Shown here in pieces: positions 7,863 through 15,371 of a stretch of 45,722 nucleotides of DNA. The notes beneath the pieces are model-generated. The model did no database searches and was not told the origin of the DNA. It worked only from the letters and a program-made list of their open reading frames with translations. Both the position numbers and the translations under genes were made by a program. The first letter of the stretch is position 1, and the number at the start of each line of letters is the position of its first letter. This DNA is from an uncultured Clostridia bacterium (GTDB taxonomy: Bacteria; Bacillota; Clostridia; Oscillospirales; JAAYOS01): positions 1 to 45,722 of the forward strand of contig CALXAZ010000145.1 in assembly GCA_944386395.1 (NCBI GenBank), given 5' to 3'.

Positions 7863-8963
7863 GTGATTATTCCATACCTTGGTATATGGCAGACCGTTAT
7901 CGTACAGCCCATATCGTGGCTGCTTTTGGTGTTGTATAACTTTACATCTAACTATGGTCTTGCCATAATTCTGTTTACACTTATTACCAAAATAATTCTT
8001 CTGCCCTTCTCCGCAAAGAGCAAAAAGGGCATGATGGCTATGCAGCGCTTTAATCCCAAGCTCAAGGAGCTCGAGGCAAAATACAAAAATGACAAGGAAA
8101 AATACAACCAAGAGTTACAGAAGCTATATCAGCAGGAAAAGGTTAACCCTCTATCTGGCTGCATATGGGCACTAATTCCATGGCCCATCTTTATTGCGCT
8201 GTACAGCGCGATAAGGATGCCGCTGGACAATCTGATGCGGCTTACTTCTGAACAGGTATCCCAGATAATCCAGCTGCCTGTCATCACCGAGTTTCTTACA
8301 TCCAACAATATCGATGTAGCAACTGCTGCTGCAAATAACCAGATCGTCGTTGCAAACGCCATCCATCAGCACTTCGGCGAGGTAACTGCCGCCCTGCCGG
8401 AGCTTGCGCATACTCTTGTCGATGTGAACTTTAATTTCTTGGGAATGAACCTCTCGCTGACCCCCGTATTTAACGTTGTAAATGTATATTGGTTTCTGCC
8501 AATAATTTCCGGAGCCGTCATGTATCTCAGCACAAAGCTTATGCAAAAGCTCCAGGGTGGAGACAGCTCTGCCGCTGATAATCAGACAGCAAGGATGATG
8601 ACCTTTATGGGTCCCGCAATGTCCGTATGGATAGGATATATGTGGCCCTCTGCCATGTGTCTCTACTGGATTGCAAACTCTTTATTCGGCATGGTTCAGG
8701 ACACTCTGCTCACATTCTATTACCGCAAAAAGTTTGCCGAGCAGGACGCGATAAAGGCAGAAAAAGAGGCCGCTGAGCGCGAGGCGCTCAGGCAGAAAAA
8801 GGCGGCTCAGGCCGCCAGGCGGTTGGAAAACGACAAGAGGAATCGCTCCAAGACATCCAAAAATTATAATAAGCTCAAAGGGCAGATTGAATCCTCAAAT
8901 CCGAAGCCGGAAGATGCTCCGGAAGAGGATACGAAGGAAGGGAGCAACAATAACGATGAATAA
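7863..8963 (+). CDS. yidC: Membrane protein insertase YidC/Oxa1 family
   Basis: 366 residues with no large periplasmic P1 domain, the Gram-positive form. Segments: first helix (about 12-40) with the GLAIILFTLITK motif, a charged cytoplasmic hairpin rich in K/E (about 58-95), NPLSGCIWALIPWPIFIALYSAI (about 96-118), a long loop (about 125-195) and three further helices. The C-terminal 80 residues are a basic K/R/A coiled-coil-like tail that then turns acidic; such tails bind ribosomes in this family. The start is GTG at 7863, preceded by GGAGGA at 9 bases. A 120-base gap separates it from yidD. No lipoprotein signal is seen. Confidence 0.95.
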   Translation: MIIPYLGIWQTVIVQPISWLLLVLYNFTSNYGLAIILFTLITKIILLPFSAKSKKGMMAMQRFNPKLKELEAKYKNDKEKYNQELQKLYQQEKVNPLSGCIWALIPWPIFIALYSAIRMPLDNLMRLTSEQVSQIIQLPVITEFLTSNNIDVATAAANNQIVVANAIHQHFGEVTAALPELAHTLVDVNFNFLGMNLSLTPVFNVVNVYWFLPIISGAVMYLSTKLMQKLQGGDSSAADNQTARMMTFMGPAMSVWIGYMWPSAMCLYWIANSLFGMVQDTLLTFYYRKKFAEQDAIKAEKEAAEREALRQKKAAQAARRLENDKRNRSKTSKNYNKLKGQIESSNPKPEDAPEEDTKEGSNNNDE

Positions 8964-9768
8964 ATCGGTTATTACAACCGGAAAAACTATCGAAGAAGCC
9001 ATCGAAAAGGCTGTTGCCGAGCTTGGTGTCAGCCGCGAAAATGTCCAGATAGAAGTTCTGGAGCGCCCAAAGTCCGGATTTCTCGGCATAGGCAGTGCCC
9101 CGGCAAAGGTACAGGTCTCCTATGAGACCTCCCGCGCCGACAAGGCTGCCGCCTTTCTCGAGGGGCTCCTTAAAAGAATGAACTCCAATGCCACTCCGGT
9201 AATCGAGGTGGGCGAAGAAGGGCTTCTCGATATCCATCTTGAGGGGGACAACCTTGGTATGCTGATAGGTCGCCGGGGCGAAACCCTCAACGCAATACAG
9301 CACATAACAAATTACGTTGTCAACCACGGCGAAGAAGAGCGCGTCCGCGTCGTCGTTGACATTGAAAACTATCGTCAGAAGAGGGAAGAGTCCCTCCAGA
9401 AGCTCGCTGAAAAGACGGCTGCCAAGGTAATGAAATACCGCCGCAACATCGCGCTCGAGCCAATGAACGCATACGAGCGCCATGTAATACACGCCGCCCT
9501 CCAGAGCTACAAGGACGTCTCCACCTTCTCTTCCGGTGCCGAGCCGCGCCGCTGCGTTGTAATAAGCTACACTCCTAACGGGGAACGCCCTGCACCCAAA
9601 CAGAGCCAGGGCAGCAACCGCCAGCCCCGTAGCTTTAACGGACGCGGAAACCGCGAAGGCTCACGTCCACCGCGCGAGCATCGTGAAACGCCCACGCAGC
9701 AGGTTGCGCAAAAGCGTAAGAGCCTTGAGGTGCGCGAGTTTGGCGTTTCCCACAGCGACGAAGAATAA
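8956..9768 (+). CDS. jag: Jag/KhpB RNA-binding protein
   Basis: 270 residues. Jag_N domain (about 1-50, ending ERPKSGFLGIG), KH domain (about 85-150, with GMLIGRRGETL) and R3H domain (about 150-206, with R175 and H179 in ERHVIHAAL). In Firmicutes this protein pairs with KhpA to bind RNA and affect cell division and envelope growth. The ATG overlaps the yidC stop by 8 bases, with GGAAGGGAG before it. After the R3H domain a 60-residue tail rich in R, G, N, P and Q follows (about 207-268), which is longer than in the well-known members. A terminator follows at once. Confidence 0.95.
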   Translation: MNKSVITTGKTIEEAIEKAVAELGVSRENVQIEVLERPKSGFLGIGSAPAKVQVSYETSRADKAAAFLEGLLKRMNSNATPVIEVGEEGLLDIHLEGDNLGMLIGRRGETLNAIQHITNYVVNHGEEERVRVVVDIENYRQKREESLQKLAEKTAAKVMKYRRNIALEPMNAYERHVIHAALQSYKDVSTFSSGAEPRRCVVISYTPNGERPAPKQSQGSNRQPRSFNGRGNREGSRPPREHRETPTQQVAQKRKSLEVREFGVSHSDEE

Positions 9769-9781
9769 AAGTACATCTGTT

Positions 9782-9815
9782 AAAAATGCGGCTGCCTTGG
9801 CAGCCGCATTTTTAT
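9782..9815 (+). terminator. Terminator of the rpmH-jag operon
   Basis: A 15-base-pair stem (9782-9796 with 9799-9813, core GCGGCTGCC) has a very tight loop and T-rich flank. It lies 13 bases after the jag stop. The A-rich left flank means it may also work for the minus strand. Confidence 0.88.
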
Positions 9816-9886
9816 ATATCTTCCGTCAGGAGGCTACGAGCGCAAGCCCCTCCCCTCCGGCAAGAATTGTATTTAATTAAACGCTA

Positions 9887-11035
9887 TTAGGCAAAATAAC
9901 TTCCGATAAATAGCATTGCCACCTCAAAACCAACCGGCAGGCTTGACAGCTCGATATACTCTTCGCGTGTATGTGCCCCTCTTCCGCTTATCAGCCCAAA
10001 GCAGACAGCGCTTATACCCATTGAGAAAGGTATGTTGCAATCGGTCGAGCTTGATCCCCTTCCAGGGCGATTCCCGGTCACAGCCTCAAGTATATCCGCC
10101 GCCCTCTCCAGAAGCTTCTCCTGCCGCTCTGGGTCGCGGCACTCGCCCATCCCGGGGCGCTGCCCAAGCACCTCGACATTGACCTCAATACCCATGCTCC
10201 GATACGCCGATATGACGCTTTCAAACATTTCCCTCATCTTCTCAAGGCAAGCATTTGAATTTGAACGATACTCATAAAGCATTTCAGCCTGCTGTGCTAT
10301 CGTATTTACTGATGTGCCGCCGGATATCATACCGACATTATATGTAGTCCTACTGTCACCATCAACAGGAACCTTTAGCGTATAGAGCGTGTTTATCATT
10401 GACGAGAGATGATGGATAGCATTTCTGTTTCCAAACGAACCATATGAATGCCCTCCCTCCGTCTTTATCTCAATGCGGTACCTCGTGGAACCAACTGCAC
10501 CATTGCAGAGCATCCTCAGCCCGCCGTCAAAAGATATCACCTCACGCACCCTGTCTCCAAAATCCTTCATCAGCTGGCGGCTTCCCTTTAGGTTGCCCAG
10601 CCCCTCCTCACACGAGTTTGCCACAAAAAGCACCCCGCACTCCGGCTTTTTCCCGCTTTGCAGCATATATCTCGCAACCATCATCATTATTGCCAGGTTT
10701 GCCGTATCGTCTCCCACTCCCGGGCAGAACAGCTTCCCATCCTCTTCATAAAGCGGCATCGGCTCGGTATCCGGGAACACTGTGTCGGTATGCGCCATAA
10801 ATATAACTACCTCATTATCCTCTGTCACATTCACAGGACATATAACATTTAAGGCGTCATCTATATATACGCCCTTCCCTCCCGCTTTTTCAAACCATTC
10901 CTTGCAAAATTCTGCCCTCTTTTCCTCGTGGTTCGATGGCGCCGGTATCCCACATAGGGTTATGAGCAGTTCCTTGAGCTCATCTATCTGCCCGGCAATG
11001 TATTTCCTTTCGCTTTCCCCAAGTATATATGCCAT
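9887..11035 (-). CDS. M20 family metallopeptidase
   Basis: 382 residues from the ATG at 11035, chosen because GGAGGAG lies just before it; an open frame runs 25 codons further upstream without a ribosome site. M20 marks: AHTD with metal ligands H82 and D84, GVGDD at 106-110, the catalytic/metal glutamates in SCEEG (143-144), a dimerisation domain with GGHSYG, and SSSTDCNIPFS near the end. Members remove amino acids from di- and tripeptides or deacylate amino acids. The expected lysine after the bridging aspartate (DDK) is DDT here, as in the peptidase T/PepD-like side of the family. The substrate is not predictable. The gene stands alone between two plus-strand operons. Confidence 0.88.
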   Translation of the reverse strand: MAYILGESERKYIAGQIDELKELLITLCGIPAPSNHEEKRAEFCKEWFEKAGGKGVYIDDALNVICPVNVTEDNEVVIFMAHTDTVFPDTEPMPLYEEDGKLFCPGVGDDTANLAIMMMVARYMLQSGKKPECGVLFVANSCEEGLGNLKGSRQLMKDFGDRVREVISFDGGLRMLCNGAVGSTRYRIEIKTEGGHSYGSFGNRNAIHHLSSMINTLYTLKVPVDGDSRTTYNVGMISGGTSVNTIAQQAEMLYEYRSNSNACLEKMREMFESVISAYRSMGIEVNVEVLGQRPGMGECRDPERQEKLLERAADILEAVTGNRPGRGSSSTDCNIPFSMGISAVCFGLISGRGAHTREEYIELSSLPVGFEVAMLFIGSYFA

Positions 11036-11150
11036 TCGCGTCTCCTCCTTCGTCTCTGTCACATCCGCAGCGTGCTGCGCCGCAGACCGCCTTTGTTCTG
11101 ATTTTATCACACCTTATCCAAAAGAAAAAGGCTTTCTGCCCGAAAAAAGC

Positions 11151-11177
11151 AAAAAAAGAGACGGTCGAAACCGTCTC
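11151..11177 (-). terminator. Minus-strand terminator upstream of the M20 peptidase gene
   Basis: Arms 11158-11165 and 11170-11177 (GAGACGGT with ACCGTCTC) close a UUCG tetraloop when read on the minus strand, followed by seven T residues. It is a textbook intrinsic terminator, but no annotated gene ends here: it lies 116 bases before the M20 start codon. It therefore ends a short leader or small RNA. Confidence 0.8.
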
Positions 11178-11224
11178 GAAAGGAGAGAAAAAGATTAAAA
11201 TTGCACTAACTTCTTGCAAGTATT

Positions 11225-11252
11225 ACTATACAAAATAGTTGTTACAAAACAA
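11225..11252 (-). promoter_or_regulatory. Possible promoter for the leader or M20 gene
   Basis: On the minus strand TTGTTT (11247-11252), 16 bases and TATAGT (11225-11230) resemble a sigma-70-type promoter. A transcript from here would run about 60 bases into the terminator at 11151-11177 and, on read-through, into the M20 gene. Evidence is only box similarity. Confidence 0.4.
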
Positions 11253-11378
11253 CATTTATTCTTTTAAAAATTTGTTAAATTAACGTTTTTATCCGTTTAT
11301 TCTTAAAAGCCCCCGTGACCCGAGATCCTCACGTATCTCGCTGCCCTGGCTAAAAAATACGACGTCTACTCAAATCTC
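11253..11378. other. Non-coding region between the M20 leader and the lepA promoter
   Basis: I see no convincing gene here. It is AT-rich up to about 11310, then has a GC-rich patch (about 11309-11350) with an inverted repeat CGAGAT/ATCTCG (11321-11326 and 11335-11340). That patch may be a structured RNA element on either strand, but I could not match it to a known family. Confidence 0.5.
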
Positions 11379-11407
11379 TTTAAAAGTCAGGCTTTTTGTG
11401 GTACAAT
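11379..11407 (+). promoter_or_regulatory. Probable lepA promoter
   Basis: TTTAAA (11379-11384), a 17-base spacer and TACAAT (11402-11407) lie about 78 bases before the chosen lepA start. The -10 box has five of six consensus bases; the -35 box is weaker. Confidence 0.5.
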
Positions 11408-11471
11408 ACGCTAAACGGGTCTGTCCATCAAGGCGCCCTTTCTGCGCCCGACCCGCAATGACCAGACCGAT

Positions 11472-11487
11472 GGAGGAAACAGTTTTG
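11472..11487 (+). promoter_or_regulatory. Ribosome binding site deciding the UUG start of lepA
   Basis: GGAGGA at 11472-11477 is followed, after seven bases, by TTG at 11485. No ATG is available at proper spacing, so UUG initiation is the best reading. Confidence 0.75.
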
Positions 11488-13290
11488 ACAGATATAAGCA
11501 AAATCCGGAATTTTTCAATAGTGGCACACATAGACCACGGGAAATCCACCCTTGCCGACAGGCTGCTCGAGCTTTGCCACGCAGTTGAAAAGCGGGAGAT
11601 GGAGAGCCAGCTTCTCGACAATATGGAGCTTGAGCGCGAACGCGGCATAACCATTAAAGCGCGCGCGGTAAAGCTCGACTACACCGCAAATGACGGGGAA
11701 AACTATATCCTCAACCTCATCGACACCCCCGGCCATGTCGACTTTAACTACGAGGTGAGCCGCTCGCTTGCCGCGTGCGAAGGCGCGATACTGGTGGTCG
11801 ATGCCGCCCAGGGTATTGAGGCTCAGACCCTTGCAAACACATATCTCGCAATCGACGCCGGTCTCGAGGTACTGCCCGTAATAAACAAAATAGATCTTCC
11901 CGCCGCCGACCCCGAACGCACAATAAGCGAGATTGAAGACGTAATCGGCATCCCTGCCGAGGATGCTCCCCGCATATCCGCAAAGAGTGGTCAAAATGTC
12001 GAGCAGGTGCTCGAATATATCGTACAGAACGTCCCGTCTCCGACAGGCGACCCCAATGCCCCACTTCGCGCTCTCATCTTTGACAGCCAATACGACCCAT
12101 ACAAAGGCGTTATTGTATACATCCGCGTGTTTGACGGGGTATTGAAAACAGGCGACCGTGTGCTTATGATGGAATCTGGCGCCGAATATGAGACTGTCGA
12201 GGTGGGGTACCTCCGTCCGCTCGGGCTGGAGCGCTCCGACGGGCTTTCACCCGGAGAGGTGGGCTATTTTACCGCTTCAATTAAAAATGTCCGCGACACA
12301 CAGGTCGGCGACACAGTAACGCTCAGCGCAGCCCCCGCAAGCACAGCTCTCCCCGGATACCGTGCCGTCCAACCCATGGTATTTTCCGGCGTGTACCCGG
12401 CTGACGGAGCTAAATACCCCGACCTCCGCGACGCGCTCGACAAGCTCAAGCTTAATGACGCCTCTCTCAGCTTTGAGCCGGAGACATCCATCGCCCTCGG
12501 CTTTGGGTTCCGCTGCGGGTTTTTGGGGCTTTTGCACATGGAGGTCATCCAGGAGCGCCTCGAGCGTGAATTTAACCTGGACCTCATAACAACTGCGCCA
12601 AGCGTTATCTATAAAGTGCACTACACCGACGGTCACGAGGAAATGATAGACAATCCTCTTAATTTCCCAGAACCTACTGTACTTGACTACGCGGAGGAGC
12701 CCTTTGTTGCCGCAAGCATAATAACCCCTACGGGCTATACCGGCTCGATAATGGAGCTGTGCCAGGAGCGCCGCGGCGTCTTTAAGGACATGAAATATAT
12801 CGACACCGACCGCGTTGAGGTGCACTATGACCTCCCTTTAAACGAAATCATATACGACTTTTTCGATGCGCTGAAGTCCCGCACACGCGGCTACGCCTCG
12901 CTCGACTACGAGCTGACCGACTACCGCCGCAGCGACCTTGTCAAGCTCGACATCCTGCTCAACGGCGACATCGTCGACGCGCTGAGCTTCATCGTCCACA
13001 AGGACAAGGCATATCCACGCGCCCGCCACATCGTTGAAAAGCTGAAGGAAAATATCCCGCGGCAGATGTTTGAGATACCCGTCCAGGCTGCAATAGGCTC
13101 CAAGGTCATTGCCCGCGAGACTGTAAAGGCAATGCGAAAGGATGTCCTTGCGAAATGCTACGGAGGAGACATCACCCGCAAAAAGAAGCTTCTTGAAAAA
13201 CAGAAGGAGGGCAAAAAACGTATGCGCTCCCTCGGCTCGGTCGATGTCCCGCAGGAGGCATTTATGGCAGTGCTAAAATTTGACGAATAG
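11485..13290 (+). CDS. lepA: Elongation factor 4 (LepA), translational GTPase
   Basis: 601 residues from a TTG at 11485. That start is chosen because GGAGGA (11472-11477) sits 7 bases before it and the resulting N-terminus (TDISKIRNFSIVAHIDHGKST) matches LepA; upstream ATGs at 11458 and 11470 have no ribosome site, and the second overlaps the GGAGGA itself. Domains: GTPase with AHIDHGKST (about 14-22), switch region ERGITIKA, DTPGHVDF and NKIDLP; EF-Tu domain 2; EF-G-like domains III and V; and the LepA-specific C-terminal domain ending in a basic KKLLEKQKEGKKRM stretch. LepA acts on the ribosome in back-translocation or subunit biogenesis. It is transcribed alone here and followed by a terminator. 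Confidence 0.97.
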   Translation: MTDISKIRNFSIVAHIDHGKSTLADRLLELCHAVEKREMESQLLDNMELERERGITIKARAVKLDYTANDGENYILNLIDTPGHVDFNYEVSRSLAACEGAILVVDAAQGIEAQTLANTYLAIDAGLEVLPVINKIDLPAADPERTISEIEDVIGIPAEDAPRISAKSGQNVEQVLEYIVQNVPSPTGDPNAPLRALIFDSQYDPYKGVIVYIRVFDGVLKTGDRVLMMESGAEYETVEVGYLRPLGLERSDGLSPGEVGYFTASIKNVRDTQVGDTVTLSAAPASTALPGYRAVQPMVFSGVYPADGAKYPDLRDALDKLKLNDASLSFEPETSIALGFGFRCGFLGLLHMEVIQERLEREFNLDLITTAPSVIYKVHYTDGHEEMIDNPLNFPEPTVLDYAEEPFVAASIITPTGYTGSIMELCQERRGVFKDMKYIDTDRVEVHYDLPLNEIIYDFFDALKSRTRGYASLDYELTDYRRSDLVKLDILLNGDIVDALSFIVHKDKAYPRARHIVEKLKENIPRQMFEIPVQAAIGSKVIARETVKAMRKDVLAKCYGGDITRKKKLLEKQKEGKKRMRSLGSVDVPQEAFMAVLKFDE

Positions 13291-13310
13291 CCGCGCTCTG
13301 CCGATATGGA

Positions 13311-13350
13311 AAACCGCAGGACCGCCTTTCAGGCGCCCTGCGGTTCTTGT
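13311..13350 (+). terminator. Terminator of lepA
   Basis: A long hairpin with outer arms AACCGCAGG and CCTGCGGTT (about 13312-13320 and 13337-13345), with inner GCCT/AGGC pairing, is followed by TTCTTGTTGG. It lies 20 bases after the lepA stop. Confidence 0.75.
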
Positions 13351-13357
13351 TGGTCGG

Positions 13358-13930
13358 TCACTCAGCTTTATAGAGCGACGGCTTGCAGATTATCTCATGT
13401 ACTAGCGTTTCGAGTATCGTGGCAGAGTAGGATGGGGTGATTATTGCCGCCGTATCCGCTCCGCCGGCGCTCCCTCCAATAGCTACCACCGGCTTCCCAT
13501 ACTCAACAGCGTCAGCGTCAAGCGCCATCACCGAGCACTCAAAGCAGACCTTGGTCCCCGCTCCAAAGGTGCGCAGCGTATGCGCCATTATCTCAACAGG
13601 GTATGCCCCGCCGAACTTTGTGCTGATCCCGCGCTCCGCTCCGCTCAGGGCGTGCCCCGCCGTCACAAGCGTCGCCCCCTTCTCCCGCAGCTCTGCCCGC
13701 TTCTCCGCCGGCATCGCATTTGCGCCGCCGTTCTTCGCGGCGGATACAGTTGTCACCACCACTATCCTGCCGGAGTATCCTGCTCTCTCCGCTTCCGCAA
13801 GCACCGCGTCCGCGCTCCCTCCGCGCGATGAGGCAACTACTATGTCAAGCCCCGCGTCCTTTGCCCGCTCAACTGCAAGCTTTACCGTCTCAGCCGTATT
13901 TTCCCGTCCTTTGTTTTTAAAAAGTATCAT
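13358..13930 (-). CDS. Free-standing pyruvate kinase alpha/beta (C-terminal) domain protein
   Basis: 190 residues, matching only the C-terminal domain of pyruvate kinase (the allosteric domain), as found in free-standing form in some archaea and Clostridia. Visible features are NTAETVKLAVERAKDAG, IVVASSRGGSADAVL, a GYSGRIVVVTT strand and the ending DTAAIITPSYSATILETLVHEIICKPS. No catalytic barrel is present, so it cannot be a pyruvate kinase by itself. A sensor or small-molecule-binding role is plausible but unproven. The ATG follows AAAGGGG. It is single and converges on lepA. Confidence 0.75.
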   Translation of the reverse strand: MILFKNKGRENTAETVKLAVERAKDAGLDIVVASSRGGSADAVLAEAERAGYSGRIVVVTTVSAAKNGGANAMPAEKRAELREKGATLVTAGHALSGAERGISTKFGGAYPVEIMAHTLRTFGAGTKVCFECSVMALDADAVEYGKPVVAIGGSAGGADTAAIITPSYSATILETLVHEIICKPSLYKAE

Positions 13931-14068
13931 TTATGCTGCCCCTTTCATATCGTGTTATTCCATATACAGTTAGCCTGTGCTTATTATAGCACGCCACTGC
14001 CATATTTTCAATACATGCCACAAACCCATCTGGTTCAACTGATTTCCCGCCTTTATTCAGGAGGTATT

Positions 14069-15253
14069 ATGCGAAAAAAAATCAAAACCCCATCCCCCAG
14101 CCACAGCTTCACCACAGACAGACGTCCGCTCGGAATGTATATACACATACCATTTTGCCGCAGGAAATGCGACTACTGTGACTTTTATTCACTTGCCGGG
14201 GCGGATGAGCTTATCGGTCGCTATGTGTCCGCGCTTATCCGGCATATTTCGGAAGCTGCTCCCCAGATTCTCTCCAATGTTGACACAATATATTTTGGAG
14301 GCGGTACTCCCGGTCTTATCGGCAGCCGCAACCTCGAATCTGTTCTGAAAACAGTAAAAAAGAAATATTCTGTAACGCCGGATTGTGAAATAACCTCCGA
14401 GCTCAATCCCGAATCCACCGACAAAAAGCTGCTTTCAAGGCTCTTTCGGGCGGGCTTTAACCGGCTGTCTTTCGGTGTGCAGTCTTTTTCCGACAGCGAG
14501 CTGAAAAAACTCGGCAGGCTCCACAGTGCCTCAGATGCAAAGCGCGCCATCTCAGAGGCGCGCTCCGCCGGGTTTTCAAACATCAGCCTCGACCTTATGT
14601 ACGGCATCGAAGGGCAGGACATGCAGAGCCTGCGCGAAAGCCTTGCCGAAGCAGTTTCCCTTGCCCCCGAGCACATATCCTGCTATGGGCTGAAAGTAGA
14701 GGAAGGTACCCCGCTCCAGCGCAGGCTTGCGGATATCTCCCTTCCAGATGACGACACCCAGGCAGACATGTACCTGCTCGTGTGCGAGCTTCTCCGTTCA
14801 GCTGGATATATCCACTATGAGATATCCAACTGGTCAAAGCCGGGCTTTGAATCGAGGCACAATCTCAAATACTGGAACCTCGACCCATATATTGGCTTTG
14901 GTCCTGCGGCGCACTCCGACTGCTTTGGGCTACGCTATTCAAACATACGCGATCTAACCGGCTATGTCGAAGGCATTGAAAACGGGGGCAGCATACTTGA
15001 CGAACACGAGGAAATATCTCCCGGCGAGCGCGCAGCCGAATATATAATGCTCCGGCTTCGCACCTCAAAGGGGATAGACGGAGAAGAGTTTTCCCGGAGG
15101 TTTTCCCTTCCGTTTGACGGTATCGAGCGGGTAATGAAGAGCCTTGAGCCAAAGCAGCTTACCTCGTTTGACGGGAGCTGGCGGCTCACAGACAGGGGCT
15201 TCCTGCTCTCAAACAGCATCATTGTAATGGCACTAGATGCCCTTGACAGCTGA
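14069..15253 (+). CDS. hemW: Radical SAM heme chaperone/oxidase-like protein HemW
   Basis: 394 residues from the ATG at 14069, which follows AGGAGG; the longer open frame upstream lacks a ribosome site. The radical-SAM cluster motif CxxxCxxC is at C30, C34 and C37 (MYIHIPFCRRKCDYCDFYS), followed by FGGGTPGLI, the ELNPE strand, RLSFGVQSF and GFSNISLDLMYG. The four-cysteine N-terminus of true coproporphyrinogen oxidase HemN is missing, so HemW, a heme-trafficking protein often misnamed as HemN, is the right call. HemW often lies after lepA in Firmicutes; here a minus-strand gene has come between them. Confidence 0.92.
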   Translation: MRKKIKTPSPSHSFTTDRRPLGMYIHIPFCRRKCDYCDFYSLAGADELIGRYVSALIRHISEAAPQILSNVDTIYFGGGTPGLIGSRNLESVLKTVKKKYSVTPDCEITSELNPESTDKKLLSRLFRAGFNRLSFGVQSFSDSELKKLGRLHSASDAKRAISEARSAGFSNISLDLMYGIEGQDMQSLRESLAEAVSLAPEHISCYGLKVEEGTPLQRRLADISLPDDDTQADMYLLVCELLRSAGYIHYEISNWSKPGFESRHNLKYWNLDPYIGFGPAAHSDCFGLRYSNIRDLTGYVEGIENGGSILDEHEEISPGERAAEYIMLRLRTSKGIDGEEFSRRFSLPFDGIERVMKSLEPKQLTSFDGSWRLTDRGFLLSNSIIVMALDALDS

Positions 15254-15276
15254 CCCTCAAATTACCATACCATAGG

Positions 15277-15305
15277 TTGCAAAAATACTGTATATTATAT
15301 ATAAT
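15277..15305 (+). promoter_or_regulatory. Promoter before the DUF3810 gene
   Basis: TTGCAA (15277-15282), a 17-base spacer and a perfect TATAAT (15300-15305) lie about 65 bases before the start codon. It would drive a four-gene transcript: DUF3810, dehydrogenase, malic enzyme and a small membrane protein. Confidence 0.75.
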
Positions 15306-15371
15306 AAGATGTAACGCAGGGCTTATTTGCCGCTTTCTGCCCACTTGAACCCAGTATAACCGGAGACAAAT

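Noticed and set aside
11398..11484. An N-terminal extension of LepA starting further upstream
   Set aside because: The extra 29 codons are rich in R, C and P and overlap the -10 box; no ribosome site supports them, while GGAGGA points to TTG at 11485.
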